Source: Phaeosaccion multiseriatum (lineage: Eukaryota; Ochrophyta, other classes). Taken from it: DNA of 64,000 nucleotides. The DNA lies in NCBI GenBank assembly GCA_965112735.1, contig OZ218965.1, positions 434,001 through 498,000 of the forward strand. The letters run 5' to 3'. Within the stretch, counting starts at the first letter, position 1. Each line of letters opens with the position of its first letter. Under the pieces are notes generated by a model. The model was not told the origin of the DNA and searched no databases. It was given only the letters and a program-made list of their open reading frames with translations. Position numbers and translations under genes: made by a program. This document shows positions 1-24,562 of the stretch, piece by piece.

Positions 1-1
1 G

Positions 2-13025
<13,024 letters not shown>

Positions 13026-13357
13026 AGGCATGGAAGGAGGGGAGTGAGTCGGAGGGCGTGGGGGAAGGTATCGCTCGAGAGAGTTAGTCACGGATGGAGA
13101 AAGAGGAGAGGGGCAGGCCCAAACGTATTTATACTATATATATAGCTTTTAGCTTTTGGCTTTTTGTCTGTCATTATAATAATATTGCTACGGGCCTTTC
13201 CGGCCGTTCTTGCAAACGGTTGCTGGCAGCTTGCGATGAAGCAGGAAATCTGCTCACGCAATGGGTAGAGTCTGAATTCAATCTCTCTGTTTACGCACTG
13301 AGTCTCTGAGTTTCACCGAGCCTCTCCTCAGTGACTTACTAAGAAGTGACAAGTGCC
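13026..13357. other. Convergent intergenic spacer, AT-rich
   Basis: This 332-base spacer separates the stop codons of the remodeller (+) and methionine synthase (-). It contains an AT-rich stretch around 13119-13190, unlike the GC-rich genes, and presumably holds both 3' ends. I see no gene in it. Confidence 0.7.
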
Positions 13358-16300
13358 TCACGCAGTCCTGTCGTAAGCGAGGATGGGACTGAGCCACCTC
13401 TCGCACTCTTCCACCGTCATGCCCTTGCGCTTGGCGTAGCTCTCCACCTGGTCCTTGCCGATCTTGCCCACGGCAAAGTACTCGCTGCCGGGGTTGGCGA
13501 ACACGAGCGCAGACACCGAGGCGGCCGGCATCATGCTGAAGCTGTCCGACAGCTTGGTGCCGCACAGCTCCTCCGCTTGCAGCAGCTCCCACATGGTCTT
13601 CTTCTCCGTGTGGTCGGGCTGCGAGGGGTAGCCAGGAGCGGGGCGGATGCCCTGGTACTTGACCTTGAACAGATCCTCCCCTTCGAGCTTCTCGTCCGGC
13701 GCGTAGCCCCACAGGCTGCGCCTCATGTCGAGATGCAGCAGCTCAGCAAAGGCCTCCACGAGCCTATCCGCCAGGGCCTGCACCATGATCTTGCTGTAAT
13801 CGTCGTTGGCATCCTCGTGGCGCTTGCACTCCTCCTCGGCCCCTATGCATGACACTGCGAACATGCCCAGGTAGTCGGCGATGCCGCTCTCCTTGGGCGC
13901 GATGAAGTCGGCCTGCGAGAGGTAGGGGTCCTTGGTCTCCTTCTCCGCCTGCTGCCGGAGCATGCACATCCTCGCTGACACCGTGCTGCGAGACTCGTCC
14001 GTGTAGATCTGCGGGGAGGGGGAGGGGCGCGAGGGCGAAAGTGAGTGATTCGTTTCGTCTGTGATGCTTCTTCAAGGAGACTGACTCCACATGTGTCTTG
14101 TTGGGTGGGTGGAGCGGCCGCCCCAGCGCGGTGAGTGAACGTAACACACACAAAACATTGACGCACGCCGTTTGCACTTGCCACTCACTCACCTCAACGT
14201 CCTCTCCGTCTCGGTTCGCGGCGAAGTGCCCCACCACTCCCCGGAGGGCGAGGCGCTTGTTATCAATGATGTCCTTGAGCAGCGCCTGCGCGTCGTCGAA
14301 CAGCTTCTTGGCCTCCTCGCCCACTGTGGCGTCGTTGAAGATCTTGGGGTAGCCGCGGTTGGGGTATCTGTCATGTGTGGGAGGCGCTTCGGTTACAAAC
14401 TGGTAGCTGTAACTGTATGCAGCAAGTGTGCCGGCACAGGCAGACAGGGGGACACAGATGGACAGACCGGCTTCTCAAAGTCGTGTAGGCAGCTCTACCC
14501 ACTCACCGGCCGCGCAGCTCCCAGGTCTGGAAGAATGGGTTCCAGTCAATGAAGGGGAGCACTTGCTCGAGACAGTACTCGTTGACTGTCGTCACGCCCA
14601 GCGAGTTGGGGGCCGCCACGGGCTTGGTGTCTCCCGAGGTGAAGTCTAGCTTCTTTCCCTTGGCAATGGCCTGGTCCAGCGTAAGGTAGTGCCTCTCCTC
14701 CAGCCCGGCGTAGTGCTCCTCACGCATCTCTGCGTACTCCTAAGGGCAATGGACAGGGGCAGGTGAGGCAGAGAGAGAGAGAGAGAAGAATAAGAGGAGT
14801 GAGAGGGAGAGGGCGAGAGGGAGAAAGGGGGGCTGTGTGCGTGTACTGCGTGACTCACTCACATCCATGATGTCCTCCACGTACTCGAGCTTGGCATCTC
14901 CGAGCAGGCTCTGCACCACAGTCACAGCCCGGGAAGCGTCCAACACGTGGATCACAGGGTGCTGCGAGAGAGAGGAGGGGGGGGGGGGGGGGGTGAGAGG
15001 GTCGAACAACAGCAGGTCGCCGAGGTGTCGTTCCTTCCTTTGGCATCCTCTGCAGTGCTGTGGTGCTATTCATCTCTTGCAGTGAACCAACCTCAGGGCT
15101 CATGTACTGAGGCGCGATCTTGACTGCGGTGTGCATCTTGCTGGTGGTGGCACCTCCAATGAGGATGGGGATGCTGACGCCTGCCCGCTTGGCCTCGCCT
15201 GCCACGAACACCATCTCGTCCAGAGAGGGCGTGATGAGACCGGACAGACCGATGACGTCCACGTTGTGCTCTTTGGCAGCGTCGAGGATCTGGTCGCACT
15301 GCTGCATGACGCCGATGTCTATGACCTTGTAGTTGTTGCAGCCCAGAACCACTCCCACAATGTTCTTGCCGATGTCGTGCACGTCTCCCTTGACGGTGGC
15401 CATGAGCACCTGCGATGGCAGTGGGTGGCAGGGGGTGGCAGTACAGTACATGGGTGAGGAGGAGGGCCTTGTAGGAAGAGCGAGAGAGAAGGAAGACAGC
15501 TTCAGCCGCAGCCTCACCCACCTTGCCGGCGTACTGGGCATCGTCATCCACCTCGGCTTCAGGGTTCACGCCCTCCGCCTCGAGCTTGAGGCGCTTCTCT
15601 TCCTCCATGAAGGGCAGCAGGTACGCCACCGCCTTCTTCATCACACGGGCAGACTTGATCACCTACATAAGGTTACATAAGGAAGAAAAGGCATGCATGG
15701 CGCACGTACACGTTTCATTGGTCAATATCGACCATTGACAGGAAGGACCCTTCGGTCCCTTCGGTCCCTTCGGTCCGTAGTTGGGCGGCATCGTGTCCGA
15801 GGGGAGGAGCGGAGCGCCTCCCTTTGTTCCTTGCTCACCTGCGGCAGGAACATCTTGCCGGCGCCGAAGAGGTCTCCCACGACGTTCATGCCGTCCATGA
15901 GAGGTCCCTCGATGACATTCAGAGGCTTGTCGCAGATCTGCCGGGCCTCCTCCACGTCTTCGTTGATGAACTGGTCAATGCCCTTGATGAGCGAGTACTC
16001 CAACCTCTCCTTGGTGGGCTTGGCCCTCCACGCCGCCGCATCCTGCGCGGGACCGCCCTTGCCCTTCCTCTGCTTCTGCAGCTCCTGCTCGACCTGGGAG
16101 AGAGAGAGAGAGAGAAGAGAGCACAGAGCACAGAAAGAGGATGAGCGGGTGTCCCCATGCCCATTCTCTCTCTCCCTCTCACGACCCTTGGTCTAATAAC
16201 CTGAAACTGAAAACTTCCTCTCTCTCTCTCTCTCTCTCTCTCTCACCTGCGCCCTGTCGAGGAGCTTCTCCGTGGCCTCCGGGTTCCTGTTGAGCACCAC

Positions 16301-18933
16301 ATCCTCCACGATCTCCAGTAAGTCAGCGGGGATGTCGTCGTACACCTGCAGCAGCCCCGCGTTGACGATGCCCATGTCCATGCCCGCCTGGATGGCGTGG
16401 TACAGAAACACTGAGTGCATCGCCTCTCGGATCACATTCACGCCGCGGAAGCCGAAGGACAGGTTGCTGACGCCGCCGCTGATGTGGGCGTGGGGGCACT
16501 GCTCGACAATGACCTTGGTGGCCTCGATAAAGTCCACGGCGTAGTTGTTGTGCTCGGGAAGGCCCGTGGCGATGGTGAGAATGTTGGGGTCGAAGATGAT
16601 ATCCTCGGGGGGGAAGTCCAACTCGTCCACAAGGATGTCGTAGGAGCGCTTGCAGATGCGGATCTGAAGGGGATGGTTGTAGGTTCCGTTTAGAGACCAA
16701 GTGGGAGCTGCACGGCAGCCACACGCCTCTCCCTCCCTCTACGGAAGTACACACACTCACCTTGCTTTCACAGTCCGCCGCCTGGCCCTCCTCGTCGAAG
16801 GCCATGACCACGCACGCGGCTCCGTGATCACGCACCACGCATGCCTGGCGCTTGAACTCCTCCACGCCCACCTTGAGGGAGATGGAGTTGAAAATGCACT
16901 TTCCCTGCACCCACTTGATTCCCTGCTCAGCAATATCGAACTTACTCGAATCGATCATGAAGGGCACCTTGGCTACGTCGGGCTCCGTCACCGCGATCTT
17001 GCAGAACTTGCTCATCGCGCTCATTCCGTCGAGCAGCCCGTCGTCCACGTTGATGTCGATGACCATGGCCCCGTCCTCCACCTGCGCCTTGGCCACATCC
17101 ATGGCCGCCTGATAGTCGCCAGCCATGATGAGCTTCTTGAACTTGATGCTGCCCGCCACGTTGCAGCGCTCTCCGAGGTTCACGAACTTGATCACGTCCT
17201 GTGCGCGGGTTGTATTTAAGGTAAGAGGGGAGGAGGAGGGGAGTCGGTTAATCATTAGCATGTAGGGCACACACACACTTTGTTTGGTGGGAAGGACTGC
17301 GCGCTATGCCGTGCTCTGTACTGTCTGCCTACCAGCCAGCTTCCCTCCCGCCCAACCAACTGCCCCACTGTTCCTCCCTCCCCTCCTCACCTTCGAAATC
17401 TTGAGAGCCTCGAGCCCAGACAGCCACATGGTGGGCGTCTCAGGTACGGCCGGCAGGGGGCGCGGAGGCAGGTGCTGCACAGCATCCTTGATGGCCTTGA
17501 TGTGCGGGGGCGTGGAGCCGCAGCAGCCGCCCATCATGTTCACCAGCCCCTCCTCGGCGAAGATGTAGTTGTCCCTGGCCATGTCTGAAGGGGTGTCATC
17601 GTAACCGCCCATGGCGTTGGGCAGCCCCGCGTTGGCGTACACATGCACGAAGCACTCAGCCACTGCCGCCAGGCGCTGCAGGAAGGGCCGCATCTGAGGG
17701 GCCCCGAGCGCGCAGTTCAGCCCCACGCAGAAGGGCTTGACATGCCGAACGGACACGTAAAAGCCTTCCGTGGTCTGCCCGGACAGCGTCCGTCCCGACT
17801 GGTCCACCAGGGTACCGCTGATCATGAGCGGGATGTCCTCCTTACCCGCCCCCCGCAGGTACTTCCTGACGGCGAAGATGGCCGCCTTGGCGTTTAGCGT
17901 GTCGAAGATGGTCTCCACAATGATAATGTCGCAGCCCCCCTCCACCAGAGCCTTGCATTGCAAAGAGTAGGCCTCCACCAGCTCGTCGAAGTGCACGTTG
18001 CGCGAAGAGGGGTCCTCCACGTCCGGAGAGATGGAGGCTGTCCTGTTGGTGGGGCCTGTGTGGGGGGGGGGGGGCAGCGCCAGAGGGTTTGGGGGGGTGA
18101 GTAGGCATGCCCCTCGCTGCGGACATGTGCGGGAAACAGAACGCCAGCTCCTCTCTTCCCATACATACCGATGGCGCCGGCCACGAACCGCGGCCTATCA
18201 GGGTCCTTCGCCGTGGCTTCCTCGCACACCTTCAGCGCAATCTTGACGCTGTCGTAATTGATTTGGTACACCAGATCCTCCTGGTCCATGTCGTAGTCGG
18301 CCATGGCGATGGTTGTTCCCGAAAAGGTATTGGTACCGATAATGTCCGAGCCTTTCTCCAGGTACTGAGGAAGGGAGGAGACAGCACCGGCAGCAGCAAC
18401 AGCAACAGAAGCAGCAGCAGGAGAAGAGCTTCAGCAAAAGCCCAACTTCTCTCCCAACCCCGCTGCGCTGCAGGAGCAGCAGGGCTTCAGCCAAAGGCCC
18501 GCCCAGTCTGTCCAGCCTCACCCCGTACCTCGCGCTGGATGCCCTCAATAACATGAGGTTGGGTGATGGAAAGGAGATCGTTGTTGCCCTTGATGTTCAT
18601 GTGGTAGTCCTTAAATTGCTCCCCTCTATAATCCTCCTCCTCCAGCTTGGGGCGGTAATTCTGAATCATCGTGCCCATCGCCCCGTCATACATTACAATA
18701 CGCTCCTAAGAAGGGGGAGAGAGAAGACGGAGAGAAGGGAGTGAGGCCGCTGCTGAGCCAAGCGAGGGCGATCAAGGGCAAAAATTGTGGGTGCCACCGC
18801 CGACGCAGAAAGATCGACCAACCTGGAACATCCTCGTGAGGTACGCCGTCACGCTGTCCTTCCCCCTTGTGAACCGCGGATAGTCCGCCACCCCCGCTCC
18901 ATTGCCCTCCCCTATGAAGGACTTGGGCGCCAT
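13358..18933 (-). CDS. METH: Cobalamin-dependent methionine synthase
   Basis: It transfers the methyl group of 5-methyltetrahydrofolate to homocysteine through methylcobalamin. Thirteen exons (18933-18823, 18705-18529, 18364-18169, 18055-17391, 17198-16761, 16663-16247, 16093-15839, 15662-15522, 15409-15092, 14961-14863, 14739-14507, 14367-14193, 14008-13358) total 3876 bases, or 1291 residues, close to the roughly 1230 of E. coli MetH. Visible marks are the N-terminal [11 protein letters not shown] of the homocysteine domain, its zinc cysteines in GLNCALG and [10 protein letters not shown], the pterin-domain start [10 protein letters not shown], the B12-ligand motif DVHDIGKN with [11 protein letters not shown] and [10 protein letters not shown], and the C-terminal activation-domain motif RPAPGYP-x-QPDHTEK. 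All modules of a full-length enzyme are present in order. The start chosen is the ATG before APKSFIGEG; no organelle signal is obvious. Presence of MetH implies B12 use. Whether a B12-independent MetE exists cannot be seen here. Confidence 0.96.
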
Positions 18934-19336
18934 GCTGTATACGGCTTTCGGCTTTTGTTGGTTGGTTTGTTGTCTTGGATGTGGAAATTTGGTGGTGGAT
19001 TTGGTGGCCGTAGGATTGAACAGTTCGACGACCTCGAACTCAAACTGCAGGACCTGTACGCACGCGACAAGGCACGCCCCACGCAAATGCATCATGTCAC
19101 GTTAGCAGTAGAGGTGAGGCAGGTTTCAGCAGCCTCTTCTTTATTAGGTAGAAGTGAATTTGAAATCATCCAAGGCGTACCACGAGGGAGTTGAGAGATT
19201 GAGCAAGGCGCGGGAGCTCTACGCGCCTTCCTTCCTTCCTGCCCCCTACCCCCCTCTCCGCCCCCCGCCCAACAATCGTCGAAACAAGCTGTCCTGTCCC
19301 GGATCAGCACGCACGCTGCTGTTGCTGCTGCTGCTG

Positions 19337-19373
<37 letters not shown>

Positions 19374-19777
19374 GCCCTGTCGACGTTCCTGGTGGCAGGA
19401 GTGCCCCTCTACCTGACACCTTGGCTGCGTCGTCCACAAAGGTGGAGTGCCTCCATCCGAGAGAGAGCTCTGCATCATCGAGGGATGCGACAGTCCGCGG
19501 CCTCAGCCTGGCTGGATGCTTGGCTGGACAAAGCCTTGGCTGGACGCTTGGCTGAGGCTACTTGGATACTTGCTGTCTCGTGCGTTCCCCCCTGGACGTG
19601 AGGGAAGTGCAACAGTCGGGTGCTCCACCGGCGCCCTGTCCTATCGAGCCCTGTCAAGTGCCTGCTCGCTCCGTCGGCTCCAATGTGCGAGAGCCACCCA
19701 CCCCACATCGCTCGAACACAGAGGAGCAGAGGGACAGACAAGCTCGACTCACTCCCTTCTCCCAAAGCGAGAGTGCG
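18934..19777. other. Spacer upstream of METH with CTG repeat
   Basis: About 840 bases lie between the methionine synthase start and the chorismate mutase stop. The stretch holds an interrupted CTG repeat at about 19318-19371 and short imperfect GGCTGGA-type repeats near 19505-19560. No open frame there has recognisable protein character. It probably contains the METH promoter and the 3' end of the next gene. Confidence 0.55.
19318..19371. repeat. (CTG)n trinucleotide repeat
   Basis: About 18 CTG units with a few interruptions (one TTG, one CTA) lie upstream of the methionine synthase start. This is ordinary microsatellite sequence; leucine-run frames through it are not credible proteins. Confidence 0.9.
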
Positions 19778-21620
19778 TCAAGTGTGAATGCCCACAAGCG
19801 GGGGGCATTGGTAACCCGTTCGCTGAAACAGGTAAATAATCTCCACGTCCTTCGTGAGCGGAATGACGAGGTCGCGGTACAGCTTGGCAATGACATCCTG
19901 CAGGGCCAACAAACACAGCACAATGGGATGCATGCATGCGCAGGGGAGGGGTGAGACTCGAACCAACCACCCGCTCCACCTCTGTCTCTGCCTCTGCATA
20001 CTTCGGCGTCTCCTTGTACGCACGTACCGGCTGGACCTTGTACTCCGTCTCCTCGCTGTCCGTGTCACCGCCAAGGTCTTGCCCGTACGTGGACGCCTTC
20101 AGAGCGGCGCGCTCAAGCACCCTCTTCTCGACCGCCTGCGAGAGGCAAGACACAGATGCAGACGCAGAAAGCAGTTGGTCATACAGCGTCCATCAGGTCA
20201 GACTGACCAGGAACGAAGAGCCCCTGTCCACCTCAGCTACCCACCTTGTTGGTGAGGAGGTCGTTGACGCCTCTGACGTCCCCCGCCTTGCACAGCTGTC
20301 GGTACAGCTGGCCGTCCTCCTGGTACTTGCTCTCGGCGACGAACTTGCCCAGGTGGATGCGCCGGCTGAGCGCCTGCTTGCCGTTGGAAGCAGAGGGGAG
20401 GCAGTCAGCAAGAACGAAGCTGGGGGGCGGGCTGGCCTGGAAAGGGGAAATTGCTACGCACGCCCTTCACGACTTACCTGCAGCACAGTAATGTCTGCCA
20501 GGCAAGTGCTGCCGTGCTGCTCGTCGTCCCCGCTCTTGGCCACGGCGGGCACCACCTCACTCACGTAGCGCTCGTAGATCTGCCGGCACACGAACAGGGA
20601 GAGATAGAGAGACAGAGAGAGAAGAGAAAGAGAGAAAGAGAGAGAAAGAGACAGAGAGACAGACAGAGCGAGACAGAGAGACAGAGATAGAGTGAGTCCT
20701 TGACTTCTCCTGCGGGGAATCATTCGCTCCACCTCGTACCTGGTCGTTCACGTTGGCACTGTTCGGCGCCAGAATCTGCGGAAAGTCCAGGGTCGGGAGG
20801 ATCGGCTCGGGCAAGAAGCCCGGGAAGAACGCCTGCTCCTCCGGGGACATGTACCTTCGCACGCGAGAGTGCTGCGTTGCGGAGGAGGCCAGAGGCACAC
20901 ACACAAAAGCGTAAGGAGGCTGCTGTCTATCTGCTACGCAGGCTGTACGACCAACCCGTGTGCACTAACCAACTTTTCCGTCTCGCAGAGCATGTATTCC
21001 AGAAAGGAGGCGTCCCTGTCGAACAGCTCTGGGGAGCCATCCTTGTGAATACGAAAGGTCTGCGAAGAACGCGGCGTGAGTGATAATGAGCGAGACAACG
21101 AGAGGAGGCGCACAGACAAACAGGGACCTCTCTACCTTTTGCGTGTAGATGGCAGTGTTTTGTCTGAACATGGCCCGCTCGATCAAGCCGAAGATTATAG
21201 TCTCTTCCTGAATGTGCGAGCCGTAAGTAAGCCGCAAGTGAGACACAGGCAACACGTGGCTTCTTCTTCACATAAGGAACTCACTTGTCTGATGAGTGTG
21301 CTACGTATACTGTCCAGGCTGAGGACATCAGCTGTCTTCACGTTGGGTCGATTGACGTCCACTGATTCCGGCAGGACTAGGGATGGTATCACCCCGTCGT
21401 TGCATGGCTCTGCTGCTGTTGAGTGATCCGAGCTGCTGCCTGGTGGCGGTGATTCGAGGGGTTTGCCTCCCTCAGGCACGGCCGTGGTGGCCGCAGCTTT
21501 TTGGCGCTGCGAGAGGGGGGTGGCACATCGCACGCCTCCCCACGTTTGGAAGGCCAGAGTCGGCCGCACGTGGAGGAACAACGACAGCGAGAGAAGCAGC
21601 AGGAGGCCCTTCTCCATCAT
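19778..21620 (-). CDS. Chorismate mutase, predicted plastid-targeted
   Basis: It converts chorismate to prephenate, the first step toward phenylalanine and tyrosine. Eight exons (21620-21285, 21207-21136, 21059-20970, 20871-20740, 20579-20478, 20373-20245, 20135-20028, 19897-19778) are all phase 0 and total 362 residues. The eukaryotic AroQ fold is shown by SIRSTLIRQ, EETIIFGLIERA, PELFDRDASFLEYML, YMSPEEQAFFPG, GSTCLADITVLQALSRRIH and the closing LTKDVEIIYLFQR. The N-terminus MMEKGLLLLLSLSLFLH then PTLAF-QTW is a signal peptide followed by a phenylalanine-type cleavage site and a Ser/Pro-rich transit-like stretch, the signature of import into a complex red-derived plastid. An upstream in-frame ATG (21668) exists, but it would bury the signal peptide. 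The regulatory GS motif in the middle of the protein suggests allostery as in yeast ARO7, but I cannot verify the effector site. Confidence 0.92.
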
Positions 21621-21750
21621 GAAAAAACACTCACTCTGCACCCATGGCTGGGCGCCAGCCACGTCCAAAATTTTACTTTTGGTAATCCTCTCGCCCCCTC
21701 AATGGTATCTTCCTCTGAAAAAGGCAGAGCCAAAGGGGACAGTGAGGGTC
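21621..21750. promoter_or_regulatory. Candidate bidirectional promoter between two plastid-protein genes
   Basis: Only 130 bases separate the start codons of chorismate mutase (-) and the unknown plastid-targeted gene (+). Both promoters and 5' leaders must lie here or overlap the genes. I recognise no TATA box or other defined element. The call rests on gene arrangement only. Confidence 0.5.
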
Positions 21751-22980
21751 ATGAAGCTATTCTTTGTCTTGCTCTCTGTGCCTCTGGCGGTGTCCTTCTA
21801 TACCGCTCCCGTTGCATTCAGATGTAGGAGAGGCAGCGGCAGACAGCCGCGCCTGTACATGAGTGATCCGGAGAGAGGAGGGCCTCGACCTCAAAGACGG
21901 AGGTCACGGGCTCCTCCATCGAGGCGCATACCGGAAAATGAGGCAGAGGCGGATTATGAGGGGAGCTACCGGAGGAGAAGGTGCGTTTGGCCGGCTGGAG
22001 CGTTGGATCTACTCTCCCATCTCTTACCCATTTTTGGCGCGCCCTTATCAGGAGGAGGCGTGATGGGGAGCAGCGAGGAAGGGAGCCCGACATGGAATCA
22101 AGTGAAACCTTGGGGAGGGTACGACAAGGGCGTGGCAGGTGGACAGCACCCAGAAGGCAAATAACTCATCCTTTTGCATCATCCATTTCTCGCCCACCTT
22201 TGCGCAGGATGCCCTCTTGCGAAACGGCTTCTTCGCAGTGAGTGTACTGTCTTTTGCGCAAGGAGCGCTGCGGTCGGGGCCAGACCCCGAGGTCAAGGAG
22301 AGAGAGAGACCTGCGAGGAAGCGGGAGGCTGTGCCCACACCAACGAGCAGTGGAAAAGGTGTGTATCCCACAGGCAGTTGAAACCCCCTACCCCTCTAGT
22401 CGTGCAGCCAATCTCACTCACCTGCTGTTCCCGGCTCGTGTCGTCCGTACAGACCCAGACCCCGCCGAGAGAGACGACTTGGTGTTTCACGGCTCGAGCG
22501 AGGGCTTTGTAGACGGGGTGTTCATGCTGAAGGCCGCTCGGGCGGAGCTCACGCTCATGAAGACATATCTAAAGAAGAAGCCTGCGCGAGTGAAACAGGC
22601 CTTTGCCAAGGTGGAGGCGCTGGACCCCAAGCTCTTTCGAGGACGGTGTGACGTGCTGGCCAACATCGCCCCATTCTCCGAGCAAGAGGTATGTTTGTTG
22701 TTGAAGGCAGACCAGTGTCAAGCAGACAAGTGTCAAGCAGACAAGTGTCAAGCAGACAAGTGTCAAGCAGACAGGAACCAAGTGAGAGGCTCAAGTGTTT
22801 GTTGTATGCCTGCCTGCCTGCCTGCGACAGGCGTCTATTCGAGCGTGCGCAGAGGCCTCGGACAAGTTTGATGCGCTGAGCCAACAAGCGCTGCGCGGGA
22901 ACATCAACATAGAGAGGGGCATCGACCAAGTGCTGGCGTCCATCGGCAAAATCGTCGACACGATACTGCCCGCCACGTAG
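21751..22980 (+). CDS. Unknown protein, predicted plastid-targeted
   Basis: Five exons (21751-21980, 22052-22118, 22208-22358, 22453-22688, 22831-22980) join in frame to 277 residues. The start MKLFFVLLSVPLAVSF followed by YTAPVAFR is a hydrophobic signal peptide with a phenylalanine at the cleavage point, then an Arg-rich stretch (PQRRRSRAPPSRR). This is a bipartite presequence of complex plastids, like that of its divergent neighbour. The middle is charged and probably disordered. The C-terminal 130 residues look folded and helical (SSEGFVDGVFMLKAARAEL, KVEALDPKLF, GNINIERGIDQVL). I do not recognise the family. Lipid or thylakoid-associated roles would be guesswork. Being divergent from chorismate mutase hints at shared expression only. 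Confidence 0.78.
22708..22775. repeat. 15-bp tandem repeat in an intron
   Basis: Four to five copies of AGTGTCAAGCAGACA follow one another inside the fourth intron of the plastid-targeted gene, starting about 20 bases after the 5' splice site. Confidence 0.9.
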
Positions 22981-23028
22981 TCAGTCTTTAATTCAATAGT
23001 CTGATTCATTCTGCATTCTGATTCTGTC

Positions 23029-24503
23029 TCACCCCGATAGGAGCTCCCACTCTTTCGCGACTGAGTACCGCCTCGCGTCCTGCACCCACAAGGCCCTAAA
23101 GGTCTCAAACTGAAACATGCTTCGCTCGTTCCGCTCCACGATCTCGCCGCTTCTAATGAGGAAGGCCTCCGCCTCGTCTGTACTCACAGTGCTCCAAATC
23201 ACCTCCAGGCGGAGCACTCTCCGGCGAGAGCTGTGCTTGTTGTAGAGCAGCGCATCCCTCCCCCCGCCCGTGGTTGTGCTGCTGCCACTACCACCACTGC
23301 CGGTGCCTGTGCCTGAGCCCTTGCGCTTCATGGACAAGAAGCTGTCTCGCAGGACGTGTGCGGCGATGGTGCGCTCTCCGACAAACTCGCCTCTGCCCCG
23401 CTCCGCGACGCTACTCGAGCTCAACACGCTCCGGCAGCTCATGTCCCCCATCGGGCCTGCCGCAGCTGCCACGCTGTTGTTCACGAGTCCCCCTTTGGCG
23501 TCAAGGTACAGGCGCTCTGAGAGAGAGGCACAGAGAGAAGGGGGGAGGGGGGGCTTCACTTTCTGCATCGGCATTCGCAACACGGGGGGGGGGGGGGGAG
23601 GGGAGGGGCGGACCTGTAAAGATGATGCAGTCGCCGACGACCACGTCTCCGTTCGCATCGCGTTGAAAGATATCCGCAGCGTTGAGTGGCTTCAACACGA
23701 CCACCTGGTCCTGCGGTAGAGTGCTGACTTGTGTCTTGTCGCTCCACTCGCTAGTGCCGCCGTCTATGTTTAGCGCAGCAACCCGGAACCAGTACACTGC
23801 ATTCGAAATGAGCCCGGTGACCTTGACCGTGTTGTCCACGCCCTCGTAGACTGTGACCCACTCCTACCGCATGGGCCGCGCGTTCGTTAGCGACAAAGGA
23901 GGAGGAGGAGGAGGAGGAGGAGGAGGAGGAGGAGGAGGAGGAGGAGGAGGAGGAGGAGGAGGAGGAGGAGGAGGAGGAGGAGGAGGAGGAGGAGGAGGAG
24001 GAGGAGGATGAGGACGAGGAGGAGGAGGAGGAGGAGGAGGAGGAGGAGGAGGAGGAGGAGGAGGAGGAGGAGGAGGAGTGGAGGCAGTGAGAGAGTGAGC
24101 GAGATGGAAGTCATAAGAAGCGCGTCCTCTGCGGTAAGTCATAAGAAGCGGGTCCTCTGTGGTAAGTCCGCTCGTGACGGCACGACGTGGTGCACCTCTC
24201 TGGACTTCCTTGCTTGCTTTGCCGCGCCCGTCCTCACCTCGTCTGCCGACTTCCGCGAGACCAGGCTCCCTCCCACCGTGTCCAGGCTTTCCTTAAAGCG
24301 ACTCATCAGGCGGTACTTGTGTGCGCCTCCCGCCCCGGGATACCACTTCAGCACCACCGCCTTGGCTTCAGCTCTCGCCACGCACGGGCTCACGGGGGGG
24401 CGGGGGGCGGTCATCACCTTGGCAGCTTGGGAAAGCGAGCTTTGCGTCCGAGCTTCGCACATGGAAGTGGGCAAGCGGGTGATTCGGGAGGAGGATCAGG
24501 TGT

Positions 24504-24562
<59 letters not shown>

